Below are positions 36,043 through 48,276 of a DNA stretch of 64,000 nucleotides, one piece after another. Positions within the stretch are counted from its first letter, which is position 1. Every line of letters starts with the position of its first letter. Under the pieces are notes generated by a model. That model was not told where the DNA came from. It saw nothing but the letters and a program-made list of their open reading frames with translations, and searched no databases. Source of the stretch: Gyromitra esculenta (taxonomy: Eukaryota; Ascomycota; Pezizomycetes; Pezizales; Discinaceae); contig JBCAML010000001.1 of assembly GCA_038503075.1 (NCBI GenBank), positions 806,001 to 870,000 of the forward strand. The letters run 5' to 3'. Position numbers and translations under genes: made by a program.

Positions 36043-39000
36043 ATGCTCGAACGGGTTGCCCTTCGCCTGGAGACTTGCGGGCGTCGTCTTCTACGTGGGC
36101 AGCTAAAGAAGAGGATGCTTCATTCTGCATTTTGGGTCCATGGCGCTGGAGAACTAGACCTTAGCTCGGCAACATTGTTTGGTTTTGGATTGGGTGGCGG
36201 GAGAGGGTCGGAGGGGTATGGAGGAGAAGAGGATGTCGAAGGGGGAGGTCGAGAGAAGTCGAGGGGTAGGAGAGCAGTGAAGGATATTGTCCGATTGGAA
36301 TTTCTATACCCGACAAAGACACTTGCATTTCTGCGATACCTCTCGATGTCACCACGAAGAGATGACCATGAGCTTTTGCCGTCTGGGAAAGTATTCTCGC
36401 ACGGATGCAAGAGATTATATACGACTGGGAGAAAGGAAGGAGGTTCGGTAGTTAGGTTCCCGGCGGCGGAAAAGGAACCAGAGCCCGACACTCAATTTAT
36501 CAGTCTTCAACATCTCAGGTCGACTGGTGCACTCAATAAATTTGACGCAGCGTGGTATCATTACCTTAATGAGATGGATCGAGGCAATTGGCTTAGCAGA
36601 AAGGAGCGGCGGAGATGGGTGTTTTCATACTTGAGCAATTCGTCTCGACGAGTCGACAAGGAAAGGATTTTGGTCATGCTTCAGAGCATACCTCTTGAGG
36701 AAAGGGAACCTGACGATTTTCGGCGTATGGTGCACACTTTTCTCGATTTCGATATGCTAGAAGCTGCGTTTTCAGTATTGGAGGACAACGTCTCTGGATG
36801 TCATAGTTCACAGCTGGCGGGGTTCGAAAGATTTATCGCTCGTTGCATCGATTCCAATTGGGATATGGCAGTCAAAGCATGGGAGTTGCTGGAAAGATGC
36901 CCTCCGGATCATCCTAACCCACTTGATACCCATATGATTGCGAATTTTGTGCCTGATTTTAGGGAAAGATTTTTGGATATGATAGAGATTATGCAAAGAG
37001 GTGTTCCAGAGCAGCGGCTTGTTGAGGAACTATTAAGAGGAGCTTTGAGGGCATTGACAGTACATACGATTCCCAAAACAGAGTCTCAAAATTACGAACC
37101 GTTCTGGGAAGCTATGCGATCTCTGGGTATGCAGTTACGAACTAGCGATTACGAGAGTCTTCTTTTCCACCTCTATCGCAGCAGTCAGTTCGCCAAAGTC
37201 ACTGATCTCTATCTTGAATATCGAAAGTTGCCTGATATTAAGGCGAGAGCCGGTGTTTTGAACTTGGTGCTCCGTGCTTTCAGGGAACAGGCGGACTACC
37301 GAGGTATGCAAATGGTTTTCGACGATTGGTTTGTGTTCGGGTCTCAACCGAATGATCAAGCATACTATATCATCATGAGAGAAATGGCGAAGCACGGCGA
37401 GGCAGCCGTAGTGAAGGAGCTATTGGACCAGTTTTTTGATCGATTCCCTGTCAAAGAGGTACGACCGTTTACCCATTTGTTGCAGGCACACACGATACGT
37501 GGAGAGCTTGACGAAGTGGTGAGGATTTTCAATGAGATTACGGAAAAGAAATTTCAACCTGATACCGTCTGCTACAACATCCTCATCAACGCTTATGCAA
37601 AAGCATGGGATGTTGATGGCGCCTATCAAAGGGTACAGGAGATGATCGGTGCTAACCTGAAACCGGACATATTCACCTACACGACACTGATCACTATGGC
37701 ATCTGAACGCGGAGACCTGGAAAATACCGAGAGGATTTTCGATGAAGCAAGAGAAGCAGGACTCGAGCCAAACAATGTGATGTATGCGGCCTTGATTGCG
37801 GCGAATGTTGCCGTTGGTAATGTCGAGGCAGCGGAATTAGTTTTGCAGATGGTGGAGGATGCGAAGATGGGTAAACCGGACAGCGAACCAACGACACAAT
37901 TATGGAATAACCTTCTTACGGCCTACGCTTGGAGGGAGGAAACAGACAAACTGAACGAAGCATATCACCGGATGCGGAATGCACGAGTGCCATTTGACGA
38001 GTACACTTACGGAATTCTAATGCACTCGTTGTGTCTAGTTGATAAGGTGGAGGCTGCAGAAAATATACTCCGAGTGTTGAAACAGGAAGGATTCCAGCCA
38101 AACGAGATTCATTACGCAATCATCATGGTTGGCTATATGAGGCGAATGGATCTGGCGAAGGTATGGGATACGTTCCGTGATATGGGCGTGCAGGACATTT
38201 CACCGTATTCGACTTCGTTAGCAGTTCTTATAGAGGCCTCGGCTTTCTTAGAGCATGCTAAGTGGCGTGTGCGGGGTGGAACACTGTTCCTTGAGGCCTC
38301 AGAGGAAATCCTGGCGCAGGTGACTGCCAAAAAGGATGTACTGGATTTACTTTCGATGGACTCTGTCAAGGCCGCTACCCCACCCTGGCTTTTCACTCCG
38401 TTGATATCGATCTATGGTAAAGAAGGTCGATATCACTCTGCCAAAGATCAATTCGAAGCCTTTCTCCAACTTTCAACAGCACAGAGGCCAGGTGGAACTA
38501 AGCCGTCACTTAAAATGTACGCGGCGTTAATGAACGCGCACTTGAAGGTAGGTAATGTTGACGGCGTGCGAATGGTATGGGAGTCAGCCAAGAAGCTTGC
38601 AGAAAAGCTTTCAGTACCCGTACAAAGTGATACGAAGAAATCGGCCATTGTCTGGTCTCAGCGCCATATGCTCTGCACCCCGTTCACCGTTTTCATTAAC
38701 GCCATGTCTGAAATTAAAGACCTCCAATCGATAGACCGGGAAATCCACGCTCTTTTGAAAGCTGGATACGATTTCGACAATAATATCTGGAACAGCTATG
38801 TCCAAGCATTCACCCTCGGCGGGGGCCTGATGCGAGCGTTCATGGTCTGCGAAACGAAACTGATGCCTGGCTGGCCCGCTCGAAAAGGGTACTTTTTCAT
38901 ACAGGAATCAGAGATGAAGAGCGCTTTTCCCAAATTCTATCCTTTCATCCGAACGCTGGAGAGCTTGACGACAGAGCTGGAGCGAGTTGAAAGTAGTATG

Positions 39001-39255
39001 AGGGAAGGAAATAGGGTTGCCTCTGGGGTTTTGGACGAGCTCGAGAGGCTGTACCCGAAAACTTATGAAGCCTGTGCAAACTTGGTGAATAAGGAGCAGC
39101 GAATAGCGAAAGAAGTGGCACATAGGATTGGAGAGAATGTTGCTAGAGATGGACGACTTGTGCCATGGGGCCCTGTAAAAGATGCAGAGAACCGGCGCTA
39201 TGGACCGGGATCATTTGTTCAGGGAGGCGCGGTTTATAAAACACCCCATGAGTAG
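36043..39255 (+). CDS. Mitochondrial pentatricopeptide repeat protein, Cya5-like
   Basis: A single exon of 1070 residues from the ATG at 36043; 25 upstream codons are in frame but the Met at 36043 gives the family-like start MLERVALRLETCGRRLLRG, an Arg-rich, acid-free presequence suited to mitochondrial import. The centre contains consecutive PPR motifs such as VCYNILINAYAKAWDVDGAY, KPDIFTYTTLITMASERGDL and EPNNVMYAALIAANVAVGNV, and further helical repeats run to about residue 900. Size, layout and start resemble Neurospora CYA-5, needed for COX1 expression. PPR proteins bind organelle RNA in a sequence-specific way. The family assignment is firm; orthology to CYA-5 is an inference from resemblance. 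Confidence 0.85.
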   Translation: MLERVALRLETCGRRLLRGQLKKRMLHSAFWVHGAGELDLSSATLFGFGLGGGRGSEGYGGEEDVEGGGREKSRGRRAVKDIVRLEFLYPTKTLAFLRYLSMSPRRDDHELLPSGKVFSHGCKRLYTTGRKEGGSVVRFPAAEKEPEPDTQFISLQHLRSTGALNKFDAAWYHYLNEMDRGNWLSRKERRRWVFSYLSNSSRRVDKERILVMLQSIPLEEREPDDFRRMVHTFLDFDMLEAAFSVLEDNVSGCHSSQLAGFERFIARCIDSNWDMAVKAWELLERCPPDHPNPLDTHMIANFVPDFRERFLDMIEIMQRGVPEQRLVEELLRGALRALTVHTIPKTESQNYEPFWEAMRSLGMQLRTSDYESLLFHLYRSSQFAKVTDLYLEYRKLPDIKARAGVLNLVLRAFREQADYRGMQMVFDDWFVFGSQPNDQAYYIIMREMAKHGEAAVVKELLDQFFDRFPVKEVRPFTHLLQAHTIRGELDEVVRIFNEITEKKFQPDTVCYNILINAYAKAWDVDGAYQRVQEMIGANLKPDIFTYTTLITMASERGDLENTERIFDEAREAGLEPNNVMYAALIAANVAVGNVEAAELVLQMVEDAKMGKPDSEPTTQLWNNLLTAYAWREETDKLNEAYHRMRNARVPFDEYTYGILMHSLCLVDKVEAAENILRVLKQEGFQPNEIHYAIIMVGYMRRMDLAKVWDTFRDMGVQDISPYSTSLAVLIEASAFLEHAKWRVRGGTLFLEASEEILAQVTAKKDVLDLLSMDSVKAATPPWLFTPLISIYGKEGRYHSAKDQFEAFLQLSTAQRPGGTKPSLKMYAALMNAHLKVGNVDGVRMVWESAKKLAEKLSVPVQSDTKKSAIVWSQRHMLCTPFTVFINAMSEIKDLQSIDREIHALLKAGYDFDNNIWNSYVQAFTLGGGLMRAFMVCETKLMPGWPARKGYFFIQESEMKSAFPKFYPFIRTLESLTTELERVESSMREGNRVASGVLDELERLYPKTYEACANLVNKEQRIAKEVAHRIGENVARDGRLVPWGPVKDAENRRYGPGSFVQGGAVYKTPHE

Positions 39256-40363
39256 GAAATGAAGCTGTTGATGTCAGGTCAGCCATTTTTCATCAAATCA
39301 GGCCTTCGGAGGAGGAGGGGTGTTTGATTAGACAAGTGGGTGTATTTTGCGTTTTTATTCAGCTTTTCTGGATCTCGCTGTATTCTTGTACATCCCTCGT
39401 TGTATATTTTTTCTTTCCTTCCTGTAGATGCGGTTTTCGGAGTGCTTGGGGGCTCGGCTAGATGGTATGTTGTTCTTATACACGGCGCAGATTTACCTAT
39501 ACATGATTAAGGGTATTATGTAGGATGAGGGACGATACTGGATATATTATTTTAGCATTACTAGTATTGTTTTGTTTGTTATTGCGATAGGTATATAAAA
39601 CTTTGAGGCGCTAAGGGAAGATCGAAAATCATGGACTTGGAGCTAAATATATTCCTATAACCTAATTAGGTAGGAGCTTATCGTATATCCAGTTTGAAGC
39701 TAGGGGGTGATGGCCCTGGGCTGTTTGAATTTGGTTTTGTTGGGCACGAAACATAGTTTATAGGTATTCCTGGAATATGTCCTCAATACACGCGAATTCT
39801 TTGATACCTCATCTAAGCCTTGTGCTCTAACTAATTTTTTTTCCATTTTTCATGTCTGACGCGGGAGGAAGGAATCGATCTTGTAGGTTAATACGGATTA
39901 CAATGTTGTAGTGCCTATACTTTCCACTTGTAATCACGAAAAGTCACTCGAGATAAACTACAGGATTTTCTGGTATAACCGTTTCTGGTTATTTGAACAC
40001 ATCTCTCTTTTTATAGCCGTGTAAAAAGCCTTTTTATTTCTATCTCAGTCAACCCAGGGTCATGGGTGTCGCAGCTGGGGAGACTAGAAGCATCCTGGGC
40101 ATTAATTAGCCACGGGGATGTTTGCCTTGCAGGTCTCTCGAGAAGTGCATCATAGATAGTCACTCGCGGTTCTTTTCTGGCTTGATTTTTAAAGGAGTAG
40201 TCCACAGGTCCCTAGGAAATATCCAAGCCATCCATTCATATTCCGTGCATTAAAAAAACCTCTAACCCGCTAGCATTCGTAATCTATATAGTACAATACT
40301 TTTGTCCCAAGCACCTTAATCATGGCAGCCTCCTCGCAATAGCTTCTGTCTGTATAAGCCTCC
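39256..40363. other. Intergenic region between converging PPR and PRP16 genes
   Basis: About 1.1 kb between two 3' ends. It is AT-rich and holds both terminators. An ORF at 40011-40205 (minus) has no features. Nothing else is seen. Confidence 0.5.
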
Positions 40364-43300
40364 TCAGAATCCCCTCCGCCTCATACTGGGTGTTGGTGGT
40401 CTCTTCACAACACCTACCTGCGTCCCTAATCGCTTCTGCACAACATTTGTCTTTGGTCTATTCACCATCGCCTCCTCCCTCTCCCTGGCATTCTTGATGT
40501 CTTCATCCTGGCGGGCTTTGTCTTCCGCCATTTTTGCCTCGATCTCCATCTTCTTGTTGATTTCGTTTTCTGTTGTTCGGCGTTCGCGCGCGGAGTAACC
40601 TTTCTCTTTGACGCTGTAGAAGACGCCGCCGAGCTCGGCGAGCCAGTGCGGGTCGACAGCGGTGACGGTTGACATGTATTCTTTCGAGGTGAGGATGAGT
40701 TCGTGGTAGACTATTTCAATTAGCTATTTAGCGTAGCACGACTCCTGAGCGGCGATACAGAGGAGTTGGAAAGGGGGAGGGTAAGGGGAGTAGAACAGTA
40801 ACTCACCAACATAATCTGGTAGATACCCCAACCCGTACAACGCACTCGTCGGATGCAACTGCACCGTCACGCTCGTCCTCAAATTCGTATACTCTCCAAT
40901 CCCCTTCACCTTCGCCGCCTGATGGTAGTACCCCGAACAAATACACTTCCTAATCACATCCCAGTCCGTCCCGCACCCCTTCAGCTCCATTTTCTGGAAC
41001 TTCATTATATCCATAAGCTGATTCCTAATCTCCTTCGCCCTCCTCAGCGCCTTTGGCTGCAGAAAGTGCTGCACGCACCAGCGATCACTAAACCCGTTTG
41101 CCTTCCACTGCGTGTATACGTGCAGCAACGTAAGATGATCCGACTCGGCGACAAAAAAGCGTTCTCTCGCTGCATCACTCTCTTCCTGTCGCTCCTTGGG
41201 ACGGTAGAACACGGAGGGCACAGAGAGCATGGACACGATCGTCAACATCTCCTCCGAGCACCCGTAATCGACCGACATGATGATAAGCTTTGACAGCGAC
41301 GGCTCCATGGGGAAGTTCGCCATCGTTTTCCCCAGACTCGTGAGCTCGCCGATATTACTGAGTGCGCCGAGAGCCCACAGATCGAACAGACTCGTCGTCA
41401 TGGTGTCCTGCGGCGGCGGGTCCATGAAGTCGAACTCGAGCAGATCCCGCACTCCCAGACTCTTCAGGAGCAGCACGGTGTTGCTTAGGTTCGTACGCTG
41501 GATTTCGGGGATTGTTTGCAGGTACATTTCGTTCCGGAATGCCTGCTCCGTGTACAGTCTGTATGCTTTTCCAGGCCCTGTCCGGCCGGCGCGGCCAGAC
41601 CGCTGGGAGGCGTTTGCTTGCGAGATGGGGGTTATCTGGAGCGCGTCCATCCCCATGCGTGGGTTGTAGACCTTCAGCTTGCTGAAGCCGGCGTCGACCA
41701 CAAACATGATTCCCTCCACTGTCAGTGATGTCTCTGCGATGTTTGTTGCCACGATGACTTTTCTTGCGCCGCCTTCGCCGCGCTCGAAGATCTTGGCTTG
41801 GAGGTCGGCTGGCATCTGGGAGTAGATCGGGAGGATGTTTAGTTTCGGCGGGTTGTTGAGCTGTCGCAGTCGCTCCGCGATAACGTCGCAGGTGATCTCG
41901 ATATCTTCTTGTCCGGTCATGAAGACGAGGATGTCGCCCGTGCCCTGGCCGACGTGGATCTGCAGCACCTGCTTGACGGCGGCGTCGACGTAGTCTTCGC
42001 ACGGTGATTTGGACCAGAGGACGTCGACGGGGAAGGTTCGGCCTGGAATGATGTACTCTGGGGCACCGCCGTAGAAACGGGAGAAACGCTCGGCGTTCAT
42101 GGTGGCGGATGTGACGATGAGCTTGAGGTCGCGGCGGCGCGCGAGGATCTTCTTGATGAGGCCCATGAGAACGTCGGTGTTGAGGGCACGCTCGTGGGCT
42201 TCGTCCATGATGATGCAGGAGTATTTATCGAGGTTAGGATCGACGAGGGATTCACGGAGGAGGACACCATCGGTCATGTCTATAGTTGTTAGTGAGCTGT
42301 AGTATAAGGGGTAATGATGGGATTTACATTTAATCACCGTCTCATCACTCGTGCAGTCCTCGAATCGAATTGCATATCCAACGAGTCCTCCCAGTCTCAC
42401 TTCCATTTCCTCACTGACACGCTTTGCCACGGACATAGCAGCCACTCTCCTGGGCTGGGTGCATCCAATCATCATCCCATTGCGGCCATATCCATCTTCA
42501 TACAGAAACTGGGTCAACTGCGTCGTCTTGCCAGAGCCCGTCTCACCAACTACCACCACGACCTGATTGTCCCTGATAACCCTCAGCACCTCTTCCCTCA
42601 CCGCAAACGCCGGCAGAAACTCCCTCTGCTCGCGCAGGGTCCTGCTCTTTGTAAACTCACTCGCGCCCTCCTGCGGCTTCTGCTTATTCATATGTTCCGC
42701 AAACTTATTCCCACCGCCCGTATCATGCTCCGCCGAGTCTGCCGCCAACACCGCCGCACTGTCTGTGTCGTCGTCGTCCTTCACCCCGAGCACGTTCCCG
42801 AGCGCCGTACCCGCGATATTCGTCGCTTCCTGCGCCTGCTTCGTGCGCTCCCTCTGCATCCTCTTCTCCTTCACCAGCGCGCTCCCCTTGCGACTGAACA
42901 CGGCCATATCGCTCTGCGGGTCTCGCACCGCCGGGACCGGGTCAAGCTGGCGCGTGAACACCTTCCTCCCGTCGAGGAACGGCGGCCGCAGATCATGCAC
43001 GAGCAGGTGGACGCGCACTTCCTCCTCGTCGTCCAGCTCGTCGTCGTTGTAGTCCGCGCGCTGCGCGACGCCGGAGGTGAGCATGCGGTTCGTTTCCCAT
43101 GCGTCCACGTCTTTCATCTTCTGCTGTGCGCGCGCGGAGATGCGCTTTCCTTGCTTCTTTTCGAGCAGGGCTTGTTCGCGCTGCTGGTCGGCCCACGAGT
43201 TGTCGGCGCTGCCGAACGGGTTGTGGGTTTCGTCGCCGAAGGCATGGCCGAGCTCGTCGCTGCCGTACCAGTCGCGGTCGAGCGCGGCGTCGTCGTCGTC

Positions 43301-44197
43301 GGTGGTGGCGAGCGGGGGGTCGTCGGGATCGTGGTCGAAGGAGGTGGGCATGCGGGGGGTCGCGGCGCCGGCCAGGCGGGAGCGGGAGGTGGAGGGACGG
43401 GCGTTGGCGAAGCGGTCGGTGTTGCGCAGGGGGGTGGGGTCGTGGCGCCGGAGGTTCTGCGGGGTGTATTTGGAGCTGGAGCTGTTGCGGTGGTGGTCCC
43501 GGGAGTCGCGGTAGGAGTAGTCGCTGCGGCGGTCGTCGTCGCGGTCTCTATCGTCCCCGCTGCGGCGGGCACGGTGGGCGTTGAGTTTTTCGCGGGCGGC
43601 CTGGGAGAGACCGCCGCCGTGGGAGGGGGTGTCGATGCGGCGTTCGCGGATATGGCGGCCGATGGGGAGGGCGGGCTTCTTGAATTCGACTTTCTCCGGC
43701 CCGGCGTCGGTCCGCCCGTTCGGCTTCGTGTCCGCACTGTCCGCATCTGCGTCTCCCTCGCCGGCCAGATCCAGCTTGATCCGCTTTGCCAGTCTGTCCA
43801 GACCGAGCCTGCTCTCCTTCTTCCCCGCAGCCTCCCTGTCCCCGGTCTCGCCGTCTCGGTCTTTTCGTCGTGCGACCAGCAGTCCGCCAGGTAGCTCTTC
43901 CTTCCCCACAGCTCTCTCCGGCGCGCCGAACGCAGAGGCTGGCTTGCCGTGGTCCTGGTCGTATCGGGCACGCTTCTTCACCTCGTCGAACACGTCGGCG
44001 AGGAAGTCATCGCTGTACCGGCCGAGGGCCTTGACGGCGACTATGAAGGTCTTGGGGCCAGGCTGGCCGCGGGCGATGTTGATGATGTTGCGGGCGAGGT
44101 AGTCGTTGGGGGACTGCGTGCTGAGCTCGCGGGAGATGGCGATGGCGAGGTGGTGCGTGTAGGCATCATTGAGGCCGGGGGGCAGCTCGTCGGCCAT
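40364..44197 (-). CDS. PRP16: Pre-mRNA splicing DEAH-box ATPase PRP16 (DHX38)
   Basis: Exons 44197-42328, 42279-40807 and 40710-40364 give 1229 residues. The N-terminal half is charged and disordered, with an Arg/Asp-rich SR-like segment. The helicase core has motif [11 protein letters not shown] (about residue 551), Ia [12 protein letters not shown], motif II DEAH (about residue 649), motif III SAT and motif [20 protein letters not shown]. The C-terminal HA2/OB region ends with [16 protein letters not shown] and, across the last intron, [20 protein letters not shown]. Prp16 remodels the spliceosome after the first catalytic step. The intron at 42280-42327 is only 48 bp and leaves the frame open if retained. 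The start is [11 protein letters not shown]; upstream in-frame codons (to 44485) are low-complexity and taken as 5' UTR. GC content is clearly above the window average. Confidence 0.95.
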
Positions 44198-45617
44198 TGC
44201 AGAGGGCGTGGAGGGGGGAGGGGGCGGTGAGGGCGGTGAGGGCGAGGGGGGTGAAGGGGGAGACTGTGTGGTGGAGGAGGATTCGGAGGTGAAGAAGCTG
44301 AGCTGGACGTGAATCTGCGCCACAGCTGTTTCTGCGCCACGATGCGCCACAGCTGGTTTGCGGATTCTGCTGCAGCTATTCTGTCTGTATTTATTGCTCT
44401 CTCTCTGGCTGTTCTCTCTGGCCATCTGTCTGCATTTGCGCAGGTCTCCTGTCTCTGTTCGTGTTTCTCTCCTCATGCAGTGCACTTGGGCAGCATTGGG
44501 ATACAGTCCGGTCCAGCATTCAGCGTTTCTACATAACCTAGATCTTCGAACTGTCTATTCTAATTCTTTTGTTTTCAGGGATTCCTCCATTAATGTTGGC
44601 CGTATTGATTCTGCTATTCGTCCTCACTTTCCAGCAATCAGCCACCACCGCCAGCAATTCGCCATAGCTATTCTCAAGCCTCCCAGCACTGAATAACATG
44701 TAGAACAGCCTCATCAAACCCTCCAGGGACACGACAGACTGTGCTGATTCAATGGGAGTGAGCCATCGAGTCGAAAATGCGGACAGAGCCCAACATGGTA
44801 GAACTATCATTGAAGCGGCATGCTTCCACCGCGACAGGAACCTGCTTAATCCCTTCAGCAAGCAAACCTACCAACGCAAACACGACTAATATTCCAGACG
44901 AAACAGACAGCCGCAGCCTGAGGACTAGACACGGAAAGAAGGTTCAAGGCTGGTTCCGAATCGGCCTGGCCGGTATCGAAAGGCATTGAAAGGCAAGCCA
45001 CCCGACAAAGCAGCCTGTAGGATGCTGCTCTGGTCCTGCTTGGAAGCAATAGAAGACAGTCCTATGGCACAACCGCCTTCAGGAAAGAAGGGACGAAAGG
45101 GATTTGCACGAATGGGAAGCTGCCCTTTCAGCAGCACTATTCGCTGTTCACTGTCGGCTCTCCTCTGCTTTGAGGCTCGTGCTGCAGAGAGGCGGATAGA
45201 GTGGGATCTCTCGCATTTGATTGGACATAGCTGTCCCTCCACTGCCGAAAGCTATCGTCGATATTCGTTCTGTGGATGAAACAGAAAAGCACCCCTCAGA
45301 CTGCCTGTCCCGCCCTCGACACACATCCAGCTCGCCAATACAATACAATACAGCATCTGCCCTCCGACTGATGTGTTGTCCAGAAAGGGCGTTTTGCCAA
45401 GATCGTCGATTTGCTGACGAGGCGGCTACGGCCACGGAATCCAAATCATTCACCCCTCCTCCTCCTCCTCCTCCTCCTCCTCCCCTCTCCCTGTACTTCT
45501 CTCTCCCTCTTTCTCTCCATACTCCCCCAGCTCTGGCTTCGCACCCAGTCCCAGTCTCTCTTTCACCAGCTTGGCCCTCGTTCGTTCTATACTCCTCCAG
45601 CGCCAAATTCTCTCGTT
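44198..45617. promoter_or_regulatory. Divergent upstream region of PRP16 and SAC1
   Basis: About 1.4 kb. It includes a proline-coding GGGGGTGAGGG-like repeat just upstream of PRP16, a CTC microsatellite just upstream of SAC1, and CT-rich sequence up to the SAC1 start. Several ORFs on both strands are mutual shadows without domains. Confidence 0.45.
45455..45484 (+). repeat. CTC trinucleotide microsatellite in the SAC1 leader/promoter
   Basis: About ten CCT units, followed by a longer CT-rich stretch to about 45540, roughly 130-160 bp upstream of the SAC1 ATG. It fits a fungal pyrimidine-rich core promoter. Confidence 0.8.
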
Positions 45618-47845
45618 ATGACCGGCCTTAATCCCTTCCGCGACCTGACCGTCACGGCCTCAGAGTCGCAGTACACCTTCTCCTCGCCCTCCAGCCCCCA
45701 TGCCCCGGCTCTGGTCGTCAGTCGGCCTTCGGGCGACTTGCGCCTGGTAGACTCGCCGGCGCAGCCTGGGGGACACACGGTAAGCATCGCCGGGATCCTC
45801 GGGACGATAAAGCTGCGACTAGGTACGGTAGCTCCAAGCTCTCTTTCCAGCCCACGAAGCTCACTGCAGCCTCGCAGACAAATACGTAATCATCATCACG
45901 AAGGCGCAGCTCGTTGGACGCATCCACGGCCACATGGTATACCAGATACAGGCAACAGAGTTCCTGCCGCTGCGGGAAGAGCAGATCCACGATCCCGATG
46001 AAGATGCGTATCTTGCTCTCCTGCGCACGCATCTACGCACGGGGCCCATGTATTTTTCGTACACGACGGATCTGACGTCGAGCTTCCAGAGACAGTCGTC
46101 GGCGGACGTGTCGCTCCCGCTGTGGCAGCGGGCTGACGACCGCTTTTTCTGGAACCGCTATGTGCAGTCGGACCTGATTGGCTTGCGGAGCACCAATTCA
46201 GCTGTGAGACGGTCTATGTGGGGGTTTTTATATATACATCAGGGCTTCTGCTGACAGGTTCTAGGCTGACCCGTACATCCTGCCTGTGTTCTTTGGCTTC
46301 CTCTCCATTTCCACGACGGTGCTCAAGACCACTCCATGCACCTTCATCCTGCTCACCCGCAAGTCCCGACACCGGGCGGGCACCAGGTACTTCACCCGCG
46401 GCCTGGACAGCTCCGGCAATGCGGCCAACTTCAATGAGACTGAGCAGATCGTGATCCTGAACGATGCCACTGGCGGGCTCGGCGACCTTGGCTACGACAA
46501 GCTCAGCGCTTCCTCTGCCTCCGCCCCGAAGAAGCTGCACACCGAGGGCGTCCAGATCTTCTCCTACGTCCAGACCCGCGGCAGCGTCCCGGCCTTCTGG
46601 TCTGAGCTCAACAACCTGAGGCCCATACCCGCGCTGCAGGTCCGCGGCACCGACGCCGCGCTCTCCGCCGCGCGCGCGCACTTCACGGAGCAGATCTCTC
46701 TCTACGGCGACAACTACCTCGTCAACCTGGTCAACCAGGGCGGGCGCGAAGCCAGCGTCAAGGCCGCCTACGAAGACATCCTCAAGTCCCTCGTCAGCGC
46801 GCCCTCCGAGGCCACCTCCGCGTCTGAGCGGACCTCCGAGCGCTTCCACATCGTCGAGCCCGGCAAGCGCAGTGCGCAGATGGACCGCCTGCACTACGTC
46901 TACTTCGACTTCCACCACGAATGCAAGTCCATGCAGTGGCACCGCGCCTCGCGGCTGCTCGACACGCTCGCGCCGGCCCTCGCCGCCCAGCGCTACTTCC
47001 ACTCCGCCGGCGCCGGCGCCACCTCCACCATCCAGAGCCTGCAGACCAGCGTCGTGCGCACAAACTGCATGGACTGTCTCGACCGCACCAACGTCGTGCA
47101 GTCCATCCTCGCCCGCCACTCCCTCACCGCGCAGATGCGCGACGCCGAGATCCTCTCCCAGTCCGAGTCCACCTCCGTCTCCCCGATCTTCGAAGCCGTC
47201 TTCCGCAACGCCTGGGCCGACAACGCCGACGTCGTCTCGCGCGCCTACTCCGGCACCGGCGCGCTCAAAACAGACTTCACGCGCACCGGCATCCGCACCA
47301 CCGCCGGCGTCCTCGCCGACGCGAGCAACAGCGCCACCCGCTGGCTGCGCAACAACTTTGCCGACGGTCCCCGCCAGGACGCATTCGATCTGTTTCTGGG
47401 CGAGCACCACCCATCCCCATCCGCATCCCCACCCGCATCCGCAGCCTCGGCGTCTGCGGTGTTTGCGGACCGCAGACCGCTGCTGGTGCAGGCGGTGCCG
47501 TACGTGCTCGCTGCCGCGGTGTTCCTGGAGATGATGGCGTTCATTGCGCCGCGGGACGAGGCGAGCAGCTCGGTCCCGATTCGCCTGTTCGTCGTCGTGT
47601 GGTTCGCGGTCGGGGTCTGGGCGGTGTCGTTCCTGGTTAGGTATGGAGAGCTGTTTGTGGCCTGGCCGAAACTGAGGCCGCCGGCGTTCGCGGTGGAGGG
47701 GTATGGTCGGGCGCTGGCGAAGGCGAAGACGGACGAGGTTATTGGCAAGTGGGTTGGGAGGCAGGGCCATGAGCGGGGGGCTGGAGGGAAGGGGAATATC
47801 TTTAGGATTGGGAGACTGGAGGAGGGGAAGGAGAGGATTGAGTAG
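45618..47845 (+). CDS. SAC1: Phosphoinositide 4-phosphatase SAC1
   Basis: Exons 45618-45822, 45878-46203 and 46265-47845 give 703 residues. The N-terminal SAC fold includes IAGILGTIKLRLDKYVIIIT and FFWNRYVQSDLIGL; the catalytic P-loop CMDCLDRT (CX5R, nucleophile Cys445) lies in VRTNCMDCLDRTNVVQSILA. Two hydrophobic helices close to the C-terminus (LLVQAVPYVLAAAVFLEMMA and the VPIRLFVVVWFAVGVWAVSF segment) form the ER/Golgi membrane anchor known for Sac1. The enzyme removes the 4-phosphate of PI4P and sustains lipid exchange at ER contact sites. The catalytic site is intact. Codon use is very GC-rich (third position C/G), in contrast to most neighbours. Confidence 0.95.
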
Positions 47846-48276
47846 GATGTTTGGGGAGGGGGGGGGGTTTCTTTTGTTGGCGTTGGGATGGAGAGTTTGG
47901 TTTATGGAATGTAGGGCGCTTGGAAAGGGTTGAAAAAAAAAAAAGAAACTGGATTTGGATTTGGATTTGGGTCCGCGGCGGGCTTAAGATGAAATTGTAT
48001 ACTGCTTTTTGTATCTGAGTGGAAAAATTTCCTTTATCACTATTTTACGCAGTGACGAGTGATATGCCATGATCTTGCCCTCCTCCCCACCCAGCATTCA
48101 GGGGGAATAAGTCCAATAAAAAGGTTATTACAATCAATAAATCTGGAGCTACCAAAGCCTTCATATGCCTAACCTATCATTCACCCCGCTACAAAAGCCC
48201 ATCTATAATCCAAACAGATCTACTCGGGAGCTATTAAGCCCCTCTCCCCCCCCAAAAAGGCCTCTATCCCTCCATA
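47846..48276. other. Intergenic region after SAC1
   Basis: About 430 bp between two converging genes, G- and A-rich at the SAC1 end. It contains a CGAGTGATAT element near 48055 that resembles sites at 15.07 and 61.85 kb. No gene is seen. Confidence 0.4.

Noticed and set aside
42314..43894. 526-codon ORF on the plus strand
   Set aside because: It is the antisense shadow of the PRP16 N-terminal half; it is open only because of the GC-rich codon use, and its translation is low-complexity Val/Gly/Ala/Arg with no domain.
46214..47770. 518-codon ORF on the minus strand
   Set aside because: Antisense to SAC1 exon 3, which has an intact catalytic motif; the antisense translation has no recognisable domain.
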